Under the pieces are notes generated by a model. It was given only the letters and a program-made list of their open reading frames with translations. It was not told the DNA's origin and ran no database searches. A program made the position numbers and the translations under genes. A stretch of DNA of 64,000 nucleotides. Source: Cryphonectria parasitica EP155. Lineage: Eukaryota; Ascomycota; Sordariomycetes; Diaporthales; Cryphonectriaceae. Location of the stretch: NCBI RefSeq assembly GCF_011745365.1, contig NW_024468916.1, forward strand, positions 541,630 through 605,629, given 5' to 3'. Below are positions 10,785 to 22,639 of the stretch, one piece after another; the first letter of the stretch is position 1; the number at the start of each line of letters is the position of its first letter.

Positions 10785-13700
10785 TGTTATTATTATAATG
10801 CTAAAATAACTGCTAATAGTATAGTAATGGGATTGAAGCTAATCTTTGTTTTTCAGTATTTTATTACTTTTTCTATAGCGTTTCCGATATTCTCCTGCAG
10901 TTCTCATGAGTTTTCGCTTGCTGAGTAACTTTTTTACTTGATAAGGTATTCGAGCGTATTGTTATTGCTTCTGTATTTAAGAATCTTTTCTATCTCATAT
11001 TCTGATTTATTATCTTCAACTTTAATAGTATTATTTGTAAGTATTACTTATAATACTGATTCAAGTAATAAGATATGAAAAACTGAGTATATTCTTATTT
11101 CGTAAAGTAGTATAAGTTTGTAATTAATTAGCAAGATTTATTATAGGATTTTGAATGATTCCAACTTTTTATAATTAAGTTTATTGCTAGATCTGATTAT
11201 TTTGATATTTTTTTGAAGTAAGTAAGTCTTATCTTCCTTCTGTAAAATTAATCTCTCAATTCTTTTGGAGTTTGCATAATGTGCTATTCGTTTCTGAATG
11301 AATTGTAATTCTGATTGGAATTCTTTCTAAACTTTCTTAATCTTCTTAATTCTTTTGTTTGTAGCTTCTGCATTTATTTCTAGCAATATTTTATAATAAG
11401 CTATTAGATTATATTCATAGAGTATAAAGAATAGCAATTTCTTTATTATGCTTATATTTATATTATTATAAGCGAATTGTGCAAAAAATAATAAATTAAC
11501 TTAGTTATTCTATTTCTGATTAATATAGTATTATAGATATTATTTAATAATTTAATTTATTCTTTCTATTTGTTTATTTATTTATAAATAAAATGCTATA
11601 GATATTCTATAGTATATTCCAAGCTATTTTATAAGCAAAGTTTAAAACTTTAAGTTAAACTTTTTATTTCTATCGGAAATTACTTTCTTTAGCATGCTAT
11701 AATTAGCAATAATTATTCTGAGAAATGTATATACAAGTTTCTCTGCTATACTGCTTTCCTTATAAGAAAGAAAGTAAGCATACTTGCTTAGTCTGCAAAC
11801 TATTACTAAAATATTATTATATTATATTTTAGTTAAAAGTTCTTATAAGAGAAATAGCTTAATAATAAAATCTAAACTAATAAATTGCTAAATAATTATA
11901 AATACTAATAAGAAATATAGTAATTTATAAAGCTTATATCTTTCTGCTTTATTCTTTTTACAGCTATTGCATTATTATAGAATGTTTTTAATTCTTTTTC
12001 TAAAGCTTAATAAACTCTAATATCTTCTAATACATTTATAGATTGCTCTAATTCTCTAATATCTATATACTGATATACTATATATATTCTTAATATAATT
12101 GTTTTATTTATCTGGAATTATTAATTCTGAATTCTTTTTCGAAAGTTCTATTCTGAGAGCAGCATTCAGTTCTCTATATACATTAATAAGATTTCCTGAT
12201 TCATCTTAAGCGAAGATGTTTTATATATTCGAAGAATCTGCATTTCGATAATCTGATTTTCTATTGAAAGCATTTGCTTATTCATTCTTCGAGCTTTTGC
12301 AGTATACAATCTTGAAGTTGAATTATAAGAGGAATTCTGCTTATCTGATTTATTGCTTATTCAAAATCTTAATTATTATAAATATAATCAGATTTTTATA
12401 ATCTGAATAAATTATAATTAAATATTATATGCTAATAAGATAATATTGCTATTTTTCGAAAGCTTTTACTATTGCTATAAGTTTCTAATTAGAGATTTTA
12501 TAATTAATTTCCAAGCTATTCAATTTCTTTGAGAAATTGCTTATAATTCTTAAATGCTCTTGATTATTTTGCTAGCTAAGTTATTCTCTAAGTATATATT
12601 CTGATATATTAATCTCAATTTCAAAGAATTTATAGGAATCTGCTTTATATAGAATTAGCTCTAAGATAATATACTTAATAATCTTATCAAAAGCTTCTTA
12701 TATCTTAGGAGTTTATTTAAAGAGCTACTTCTTTTTAGTAAGATTTGTAAGAGAATATGCAATTCAGCTATAGTTCTTAATAAACTGCTTGTAGAAATTA
12801 ATATATCTAAGAAAAGATTTAATATTTCTAATATTCCTAGAAACTAGCTAATTTCTAATAGCTTTTACTTTATTTTTCTATAGCTTAATACATTCTAGCT
12901 TAATTATAAATCCGAAGTAATTAATCTTTTATATATAAAAATGATTCTTTGTAAATTTTATAAGAAGTTTTGCATTTTGAAGCATTTGCAATACTATTTC
13001 TATATATTTCTTATATTCTTTAAATATTCAAGAATAAATAAGAATATTATTAAGATAAATAATAATAAACTGATTCAGATACTTATATAGAATATAATTG
13101 ATTATTTCCTAGAATAAAGCTGAAATATTTGTTAAATCAAAAAGCATAATCAAATATTTGTAGTATTTATAGCATATTCTGAAAGCAGTTTTCCATTCTT
13201 CTTCTTTCTTTACTCTAATTAGATTATAAGCTTCTTTCAGATTCAGAATTATAAATTATTATACTTCTTATAATCTATCTTATAATTTCTTAATAAATAA
13301 TAATAAATATTAATTCTTAATTATAATATTATTAAATTACTTATAATTAATATATAGCTTAAGCTTGCTATTTTTCTTAAATATAAATAGAATAGAATAT
13401 TCTGCTAATAATTGCAATAATTATATATATTCTTTCTTAAGATTCTTATTAAAATACTTCTTAAGTATTTCTAGCTATATCTTATTTAGTTTATAAATAA
13501 GAAAGAATTTGAGCTATTTTCCTTCTTATAGCAGAATTTTATAGTTGTATAAGCTATATTCTAGCAATTCTGTATTCAATTCTTTCTGAAATAGTTTCTT
13601 AAACTTGTAATATTCTTATAGTATGTTTGCAAGTATTGATTCTGATCTCTGTGCTGTTTCTGCTATCTGGAGGAATAGTAGATACTGTTGAGTGTGCTTC

Positions 13701-16580
13701 TTTTCTGATGGCGTTTTTGAGAGCTTTGAGCATTCGCTCCGGGCTGAATTGAGCGCTTAAGGGCTTGGTTTCGAGGTTTTTCCTGTATAGTTCTACAATT
13801 CATATTCTGAAGCTTTTTCTTGTTGCTTTAGAGCGAACTAACTTGCTGAAGATCTCGCTTCTATTGTTTTGCTAATCTATTAATACTCTAGCACTATTTG
13901 AATTCGCTTATTACTAGATTCTTCTTCTTGAATTGCTAGCTTTACTAACTTAAAAGTATATATAAAGCTGTATAAAGCTTCTTTTTCTAAGTATTCTTTA
14001 ATTACTAGCTTTAGTTCTGCATTATTGATTATAACTATCTCTCTGAGTATAGCTTGTTCTTATGAAATCTAGCTAGTAGTTTAATTGATTTGAGAATTAT
14101 ACTTCTTAAGCTATAAAAGCTTTATAATTAGCTTATGCTATGCTGTATTCGTAATATCAAAGGAAGCTCTAATTATATATTCTTGAATTAAGATAAATAG
14201 ATGATTAGTTTCCTTATTAATTACTTCTTAGTTATATATAATAGATTATTCTTTTATAATGCTGAGAATATATAAGCATCTTTTTTATCTTTATTATAGT
14301 TATACTTAATTAATAATATATAAGAATATAAAATTTCCTTAAGCGCTATTATTTAATAATATGCTGTATTTATATTCTTGAATATATATATCAAACTTAA
14401 TATAAGTATAATCTGTTCTAAAAGCTTTATATAAGAACTATTCTAATCTGATTATCTGCAATTCCTTTATAAGCAATTCTATTCTTTTAAATTTATTAAG
14501 AACTACTTATTCTTTTAAGCTTACTTTACTACTTCTTAAGCAAGCTTCTTAGCTTGCTTTTGCTTATATTATTATTATTCCTAATCTTTCTTCTGTTAAT
14601 GCTAGTTGCAAATCTTATTATTAATATGAATTGTATAGAATATTATTTTGTATTACTATTATTTTATTTTCTTATTTATATATTGTATAGAATAGTTGTT
14701 TAGTAATTTGATATATGTATTGTAATACTATCTATTAAGAATCTTTCTAAAGCGAAGTTTCTATTTTTTAATAGCTTAAAGGATTTGTTCTAATTCTTTA
14801 ATAAGAAACTATTTGTATTGCATTTTGTTCGAGAAATATGTTCTGCAGCTATAATAGATGCAGAAGATTCAAGCTAGTTCATAATATAGATTATAAAATG
14901 AGCTAATTCGAGAATTCTTATTTTCTTATATTTTAATATTTTGCAAAGGAATGCAGATAAAGAGCTTCTTTAGCTTTATTTCATAAATAAGATATTCAAT
15001 TTATATTATTTTCTTATTCTATCTAATGCTGAAAGGAAATCTTTCTGTAAGCTTATTAAGCATGTTATTTGCAGAGAGCTTCTGTAAGCTGCTAGATTGT
15101 TTGCTCTAGCTTAATTCTTCTATTGCTTGAGAAGCATTCTTTATATTGCTTAAATATTTATATCAGTAGCTAAAAGAATACTATTTCTTATTTATATTCC
15201 TAATTATAATGCTTAGTATAAGCAATGAAGAATATTAAAAAGTATTATTGCTAAGCTTTTCTTTCAATATCTGAATACTTTATTTCACAATATCAGAGCA
15301 GTTCGAATTGCTACTTGTAGGAATGCTAAGCATGCATTCTTACTCTGCTATTGCTATTTATCTGCAATACTAAAGCTTCTAAAGAAATTATTCTAATTCT
15401 TTCTTACTCAAGAGATATATTAAGCAATTATTATTATAGCAGAATATTTAGCTAAGATTTTTATAATTAATAGAATTCAATACTTGCTTCAAGAAAATGT
15501 TTTTGCTTAGTTAATTAGATTTCTATTATTAAGCAATATTCATCTAGTATTCTTTCTAAACTAGTTATTATTTATTTTTTCGAAGTTAATAGCAGTTGCA
15601 TGCAATATATTCTTATTTATTATAATTATAGCAAGTAATACTATTTCTTTTGCTATACTGCTTATTAGTAGCATTGAATTTCATAGAATCAGCATGCATA
15701 GTGCTACTCTGAGCTATATTGCTATATTAACTGCTATTCTTGTTTTAAAGTTTCTTACTTATATTAGCTGAAAATCTCTAAGTTTAGCTTTCTTTCTTTT
15801 TAAACTTCTCTACTTATTATTTATACAAATAATTATTAATACAAATAGCTTAATTAGAGAATATTACAAAGTTCTTTAGCTAATTCTGCTTAAAGATTTC
15901 ATCTTTAATATTATTCTTAAATCTCTTATAATAATACTTTATAAGATTCTTATCTTTCTATAAGAATTATACTAAGAGTTGCTTAAATCTAATTATATAA
16001 GCAGAAGCTAATTTGATCTATTTGAGATTTATAAGCTGCTAAGCTGTAGTGCATTCTTTATTAGGATTATCAAAGATTTTCTTAAAAGCTTTCTCAAAGC
16101 TTTCAAAAGAATTAAATATAATCTTGATACTCTGAGTATGCATATTGGGATTATTCTGATGCTCTAAATGATTATATAGAGAAAGCTTATATTAGATAAG
16201 AATATTCTTTTCGAGATAAGTTTCTGCAAAGATAATCTTTTCAGATTTCATAGTAAACTGAATTATATAGTATAAGAAATATATTCTGCAGTAAGTAAGA
16301 AATTTATGCAGCATTTTCTGATTGCTATTATATATAGCAAGCTTGTTCATCTTGTATGCTTTTTTAGCACTATTAGTAGCTATAAAAGTGAACTGTACTT
16401 ATTAAGCTTGCTAAGCTAGCTAAGCTTATTAGTTAGCAATAATAGCGCTTTAAGCTTGCTATTGTTCGCATAGATTCTGAATATGCTAGATAAGCTAATA
16501 TATCTGATTAACTAGTTTCTTCTAAGTAGAAGCATATGAGAATGAAGAGGTTTCTGAAGAAGCTATTATATTCCGTATTG
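10785..16580 (-). pseudogene. Element B gag-pol, RIP-inactivated
   Basis: Colinear with element A's gag-pol but more decayed. The RT active-site box reads Y-L-N-N at 13046-13057. Chromodomain and integrase remnants lie near 10,800-11,900 and gag near 14,950-16,560. No usable frame remains. The 22-bp inverted repeat that is identical in all four gag-pol copies lies at 14538-14559. Confidence 0.72.
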
Positions 16581-16625
16581 CTTAAGAAGTAATATTGAAC
16601 TATTCTTGAATAAGAGTTATTAAAA

Positions 16626-17074
16626 TATAATAAGTACTGTAATAATCTGAAGATTTCTAAGTATATGAGAAATTTTATGCTAATAAGAGTAATATTAAAG
16701 TATTAAGTTCTTGAATACGGAACTGTACAAGTTCTGATAAGCGATGCAAGTATTTACTGCTTTTAGGGCTACTCAGTATAGAAGACTGAATACTTAGATT
16801 GATAACTGAAGAACTATTTAAAGGAAATCTATCTAATAGTAGGAAATGTGAATCTTTATATACTTAGTTCTTCAGTTCGGATAGATAGGATTGATATTAA
16901 TTCTATTGATTTCTTCGTTAATAGAATAGATGTTAACTGTATCTATCCGCTAATAACTCTAACTCTTAATTATGTAATCTTCGGTTGGTTTCTTGTGATG
17001 TATTTCAGCTCTGCTGGTTCCTGTTGGCCAGTTCCTGCGACCGTACCTGGTATTGGCAATGTTAGTTCATAACA
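16626..17074 (-). repeat. Element B 5' LTR (second subfamily)
   Basis: The LTR is 449 bp. Its start is RIPed (TATAATAAGTACTG) and its end is intact (TTCATAACA). The section from about 16,870 onward is unlike any other LTR in the window and less mutated (GC-rich around 17,000-17,050). The internal side carries the shared TTTTAATAA-type leader of the family. Confidence 0.75.
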
Positions 17075-17530
17075 ATTATGCAGAAAAAGCTTGTATTAGA
17101 TAAGAATATTCTTTTCAAAATAAGTTTCTGCAAGAATAGTTTTCTCAGATTTCTTAGTAAACTGGATTGCATAATATAAAAAGTATGCTCTATAGTAAGT
17201 AAGAAATCTGTTTAGTATCTTTTGATTGCTATTATATATAATAAGCTTGTTTATCTTATATGCTTTTCTAGCATTGCTGATAATTACGAAAGTAAACTAT
17301 GCCTGCTGAGCTTGCTAAGCTAGCTAAGCTTGCTAATTAGCAATAATAATGCTTTAAGCCTGCTGCTAATTATACAGATTCTGAATATGCTAAATAAGCT
17401 GATATATCTGATTAATTAGTTCTTTCTAAGTAGAAGCATGCAAGAATAAAGAGATTCCTTGAAAAGCTATTATATTCCGTATTGCTTAAGGGAATAATAC
17501 TGAACTGTTTTTGAACAAGAATTATTAAAA
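17075..17530 (-). pseudogene. Element C: gag/leader fragment
   Basis: This stretch matches the 5' end of gag in elements A and B (compare 8,090-8,546 and 16,180-16,625), on the minus strand. It is attached to its own 5' LTR at 17531. The remainder of C, which would lie to the left, is missing. Element B's LTR abuts it directly, so C was broken by element B or by the recombination that made B. Confidence 0.7.
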
Positions 17531-17975
17531 TATAATGAATACTATAGCAATCCGAAGATTTCAAAGTATATAAGAGATTTATGCTAACAAGAGCAGTATT
17601 AAAGTATTAAATTCTGAAATATAGAACTATATAAGATCTGATAAGCAATATAAGTATTTACTGCCTTTAGAGCTATTCAGTATATAAGACTGAATACTTA
17701 GATTAATAACTGAAGAGCTATATACTGAATCTATCTAATGATAATGAATGTATTCTTATATATTCAGCTCTTCAGTTCTAACTATTCTGACTATATTCTG
17801 ATTTCTCATAGTTGTTCTTTAAATATGTTGATTATATCCATAGTTGACATAGTTGCGCTAGTAATCCTAATCCGAGTTATGTAATTCTGCTTGGTATTCA
17901 ACGTTGGATTGTAATACCTGGTTTCTTTGTTGGTGGAGCTTATCCTGTGACCTGCATGTTGGATGAGTTATAACA
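17531..17975 (-). repeat. Element C 5' LTR
   Basis: The 445-bp LTR is of the same subfamily as element E's LTRs and close to 28433-28878 through the middle section. It ends in an intact ...GAGTTATAACA. To its right lies non-repeated DNA, so the flank is the original host sequence. Confidence 0.8.
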
Positions 17976-18245
17976 GGCTGTTGTTGTGGTGGCTAGAGTG
18001 GTAGTTCGTGAGACATGGAGTACAGTGGGTCAAGGGTCCTCATACATATAAAGGATACCACTCACTTTTCAAATTCTTTAGCTATAAGCAACAAAAAAAA
18101 AAAAAAAAGCATCCTTTCTCTTCCTTTCAATTTTTGAACCCTTTGGACAGGTCTAAGACAGGTTTTTCACTCTGTTCTTGCGCCCGTGTGGCCTTAGTTT
18201 GCTGTCCTCATCTGTACAGGCACGCTTGGGTTGCATGAGCCCTTG
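17976..18245. other. Non-repeated island between elements C and D
   Basis: These 270 bp show no similarity to the retrotransposons and retain CpA and TpG freely, so they look unaffected by RIP. There is a run of 16-17 adenines near 18,093-18,110. The last five bases, CCTTG, are the left copy of element D's target duplication. The sequence resumes after D at 33292. I see no convincing gene in it. Confidence 0.65.
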
Positions 18246-18707
18246 TGTTATAACCCATCCAACATGCACTTCACAAAACAAGTTACGAGTAATAAGGATC
18301 AGATGTTATGATTCAACCTCGGATAACCAACAAGGATTATATCATCTAGAGTTAGAGTTACAGATTACAATCAATCAGAAAGAGATTAGAGCAGTTAATG
18401 ATCAGTTCTTACAATCCAAGCAGTAAACTGTAACAATCAACCACCAACTCTTACAGTTCATACTAAGAAGCTGAATATATAAGAACACATTCATTACCAT
18501 TAGATAGATCCAGTATATAGCTCTTTAATTATCAATCTAAGTATTCAATCTTCTATACTGAGTAGCTCTAAAAGCAATAAATACTTGCATTGCTTATCAG
18601 AACTTGTACAGTTCCGTATTTCAGAACTTAATATTTTGATACTGCTCTTATTAGCATAAATCTTTTATATACTTAGAAATCTTCGGATTATTATAATGCT
18701 TATTATA
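18246..18707 (+). repeat. Element D 5' LTR
   Basis: The 462-bp LTR begins TGTTATAACCCATCC and ends in the RIPed ...GCTTATTATA. A TATA-like ATATATAAGAA lies near 18,476, upstream of the segment shared by all subfamilies. This fits a U3/R border. After the LTR comes TTTTAATAATTCTTG, the family leader. Confidence 0.85.
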
Positions 18708-21476
18708 TTTTAATAATTCTTGTTTAAGAATAGTTCAGTATTATTCTCTTGAGCAATATAGAATATAATAGCTTTTCTAGGAATCTCTTTGTTCTTATAT
18801 GCTTCTATTTAGGAAGAACTAGTTAATTAGATATATTAGCTTATTTAGTATATTCAGAATCTGTACAAATAATAGCAAGTTTAAAGCGCTACTATTACTA
18901 ACTAATAAGCTTAGCTAGCTTAATAAGCTTAGCAGATGCAGTTTATCTCTATAACTACTAGTAGTACTGGAAAAGTATATAAGATAAATAAGCTTACTAT
19001 ATATAATAGCAACTAAAAGATGCTATATAAATTTCTTATTCACTGCAAAGCATATTTCTTGCATTACAAGATTTAGTTTACTAAGAAATCTGAGAAAATT
19101 ATTCTTGCAGAAACTTGTTTCGAAAAGAATGCTCTTATCTAATATAAGCTTTCTCTATATAATCACTTGAAGCATTAGAATAACTCCAATATATATATCT
19201 AGAATACTAAGAATATATTTAATTCTTTTAAAAGCTTTAAGAAAACTTTCAAGGAAATCTTTAGTAATTCCAATAAAGAATATATTATAGCTTAGCAGCT
19301 TATAAATCTCAAGCAGACTAAATTAGCTTCTGCTTATATAATTAGATTCGAGCAATTCTTAGTATAACTTCTATGAAAAGATAAGAATCTTATAGAGCAT
19401 TATTATAAGAAATTCAAGAATAATATTAAAAATAAAATTTTCAAGTAGAATTAGCTAAAGAACTTTGCAATATTTTCTAATTAAGCTATCCGCATTAATA
19501 ATTATCTGTATGAATAATAGATGGAGAAGTTTAAGAAGAAAGAAAGCTAGATTTGGAGATTTTTAGCTAATATAAGCAAGAAACTTCAAAACAAAAATAG
19601 CAGTTAATATAGCAGTATAGCTTAGAGCAGTATTATATATACTAGTTCTATAGAATTCAATATAGCTAATAAGCAGTATAGCAAGAAGAATAGTATTACT
19701 TGCTATAACTGCAATAAATAAGAATATATAGCATATAACTGCTATTAATCTCAGAAAAATAAATAGCAACTAATTCAGAAAGAATGCTAAATAAATATTG
19801 CTTAGCAATAGAAATTTAATTAATTAAGCAAAAATATTTCCTTAGAGCAAATATTGAATTCTATTAATTATAGAAGTCTTAGTTAGATATTCTGCTATAA
19901 TAACAACTGCTTAATATATCTTTTAAGTAAGAAAGGTTTAGAATGATTTTCTTAGAAATCTAAGCGCTGCAGATAAATAGCAATAGCAGAACGAAAATGT
20001 ATGCTTAGCACTTCTACAAGTAGCAATTCGAACTGCTCTGATATTGCAGAATAGAGCATTCAAGCATTGGAAGAAGAATTTAGCAATAATACTCTTTAAT
20101 ATTCTTTATTGCTTATGCTAAGCATTATAATCAGAGATATGAATAAGGAATAATACTCTCTTGATTATTGGTATAAATACTTAAACAATACTGAAAATGC
20201 TTCTCAAGTAATAGAAAGATTAAGCTAGAATGAACAATTCAATGATTTATTAGAATCTCTTATAAATAATAAATTCAAGAAATCTATAGAAAGATTTCTC
20301 TTTAGTATTGAGTAGAATAAGAAAATAATATAAATTGAATATTTTATCTATAGAATAGAACTAAAGAAGCTTTTTATCTGCATTTCCTTACAAAATATTA
20401 AGGCATAAGAAGATAAGAACTCTTGAATTAGCTTACTTTATAATCTATATTACAAATTAGCTTGAATTTCTTATATCTATTATAGCTGCAAAATACATTT
20501 CTCAAATAAAATACAATACAAATAATTCCTTATCAGAGAACTAGAACAAATTCTTTAAGCTATTAAAAAACAGAAACTCCGCTTTAGAAAAATTTTTAAT
20601 AGATAGCATTACAATGCATATATCGAACTATCAAACAATTGCTTTATGCAATATATAAACAAGAAAATAAAATAGTAGCAGTGCAAAATAATACTTTGCA
20701 TGATTTATATTAATAATAAGATTTGCAACTAGCATTAATAGAAGAAAGATTAGAAATAATAATGATATAAACAAAAGCAAGCTAAGAAGCTTGCTTAAAA
20801 AGTAGCGAAGCAAGCTTAGAAGAATAAGCAGTTCTTAATAGATTTAAAAGAATAGAATTGCTTATAAAGAAACTGCAGATAATCAGATTAGAATAATTTC
20901 TATATAAAGCTTTTAAAGTAGATTATATTTATATTAAGTTTAATATATATATTTAAGAATACAAGTATAATGCACTATTAAATAATAATACTTAGAGAAA
21001 CTTTATATTCTTATATATTATTAATCAAGTATAATTATAATGGAAATGAAAGAGATGCTTATATACTCTCAGTATTATAGAAAAATAATCTATTGCATAT
21101 AATCAAGAAGTAATTAACAAGAAGACTAATTATCTATTTATCTTAATTCAAGAATATATAATCAGAGTTTCTTTTAATATTATAAATGTAGCATAATATA
21201 AGCTAATTATAAGATTTCTATAGCTTAAAGAGTATAATTCTTGAATCAATTGAATTACTAGCTAGATTTTATAAGAATAAGCTGTATTCAGAGAGATAGT
21301 TGCAATTAATAATGCAGGATTGAAGCTAGTTATTAAAGAATACTTGGAAAAAGAAGCTTTAAACAACTTTATATATACTTTCAAATCAGCAGAGCTAGCA
21401 GTTCAAGGAGAAGAACCTAGTAATAAGCAAACTCAAATAGTGCTAGAGCGCTAACAGATTAGCAAAACAACAGAAG
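18708..21476 (+). pseudogene. Element D gag and start of pol (5' part)
   Basis: This is gag followed by the start of pol on the plus strand, cut at 21476 by element E. The gag zinc knuckle is visible at 19701-19742: Cys-x2-Cys-x4-[His]-x4-Cys, with both first cysteines and the last intact. The His codon is changed to Tyr (CAT to TAT) and one position is a stop, both RIP-type. The 22-bp inverted repeat conserved in all copies is at 20775-20796. Hydrophobic frames on the opposite strand here (for example 20631-20813) are shadows. Confidence 0.78.
19701..19742 (+). other. Degenerate CCHC zinc knuckle in element D gag
   Basis: Translated on the plus strand the motif reads C-Y-N-C-N-K-stop-E-Y-I-A-Y-N-C. 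This is the retroviral CCHC spacing (2-4-4) with His replaced by Tyr. In active elements the knuckle binds the genomic RNA. The change destroys the fourth zinc ligand. Confidence 0.7.
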
Positions 21477-21922
21477 TGTAATGAGCACTGCAGCAATCCG
21501 AAGATTCCTAAGTATATGAAGGGGTTTATGCTAACAAGAGCGGTATCAAAATATCAAGTCCTTGAATATGGAACTGTACAAGTCCTAATAAGCAATGCAA
21601 GTATTTACTGCCTTTGAAGCTACTCAGTATATGAAACTGAATACTTAGATTAACAACTGAAGAGCTATATACTAAATCTATCTAATGATAATGAATATAT
21701 TCTTATATATTCAGCTCTTCAGTTCTAACTATTCTGATTATATTTCGATTTCTTATAGTTATTTCCTAAATATATTAATTATATTCATAGCTAATATAAT
21801 TGTACTAGTAATTCTAACTCAGATTATATAATTCTAATTAGTATTTGATATTAGATTATAATATCTAGTTTCTTAGTTAGTAGAGCTTATTCTGTAATCT
21901 GCATATTGAATGAATTATAATA
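21477..21922 (-). repeat. Element E 3' LTR
   Basis: 446 bp, same subfamily as 28433-28878 but more RIPed. It begins TGTAATGAGCACTGCAG and ends ...GAATTATAATA. The adjacent 21923-21938 reads, on the element strand, as a purine run (AGAAGGAAGATGA), the likely polypurine tract. Confidence 0.87.
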
Positions 21923-22122
21923 TCATCTTCCTTCTATCAGTTATTATTCTTAACAATCTTCTGTAAGTATTCTAGCAAGTTCTTTATATATATAATCTTG
22001 CTTTTCTGATTGAGATATTGAATAGAATCAACAAATCCTGTATTCACAAATTTTTTTTCATTCCAAAGAATATCCAAGATCGAGATCTCTTAGTTTCCTG
22101 CTTTTTGGAAAATTTTATCGAG

Positions 22123-22635
22123 ATGCCTATCTGTTCTTATTGCAAGGATTGTGATTTCGGATTCTGCAAGATATCTTCCGGAGATTCTTCTCGTTATATC
22201 GAATGCATTCGACTGAGCTGCTCCAAGTGCAATATTCTGGGCTCTTTCTCTGAGAAGCTTTGCAATATTGCTACTTAATATTGAAAGTTGGAGAATGAGA
22301 TTGAGAAGAGGAAGACTGAGCTTCTTTATCTGTGCTAATAGAAGCGGATGTAGTTTAAGAAGATGAAATGTGCTCTGTGCTGTAGCATTACTTGTATAGA
22401 GGAATTGGATTGTATAAAAGCTGAGAAAGCTAAGGCTGAGAAGGTGTATGTTGCTGCTAAAATGCAGGCTATAGTAGCAGAGGAATCTGCTGTTGTAGCT
22501 GGGGATTCTTTCTTTGAAAGTTTTGACTAGAATTCTGTAGATTTAGGAGGTTTTGTGATAGATTGGTTAAGCTTTCTGGAAAGTAAGGTTTTCGAGGCTT
22601 CTGAGTTTCAGTTCGGAATGGAGCGATCATCTTAA
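22123..22635 (+). pseudogene. Antisense Cys-rich/coiled-coil ORF of element E
   Basis: A 171-codon plus-strand frame opposite to gag-pol, starting about 200 bp from the 3' LTR. The first 52 codons are open: MPICSYCKDCDFGFC, then SSRYIECIRLSCSKC, a dense Cys cluster resembling a small zinc-binding module. The frame continues through several RIP-type stops into a Lys/Glu/Ala-rich coiled-coil-like stretch (KAEKAKAEKVYVAAKMQ) and ends FQFGMERSS. No frameshift is needed. It is homologous in layout to the frames in A, B and D. Confidence 0.65.
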
Positions 22636-22639
22636 GTAC

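Larger units (their letters stand above)
9619..17074 (-). mobile_element. Element B: gypsy copy with mismatched LTRs
   Basis: The internal region is a complete RIPed gag-pol on the minus strand. It lies between an LTR at 9619-10062 and another at 16626-17074. The LTRs share their first part but have unrelated middle sections. The flanks also disagree: left is the RNase H of G on the plus strand (ATTAG at the edge), right is a gag fragment of C on the minus strand (ATTAT at the edge). A single insertion would give matching LTRs and one duplicated target. I infer a recombinant between two insertions. Confidence 0.7.

Noticed and set aside
16848..17072. 74-residue frame inside an LTR
   Set aside because: It lies within element B's 5' LTR U3-like section. 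No homologous frame exists in the other LTRs.
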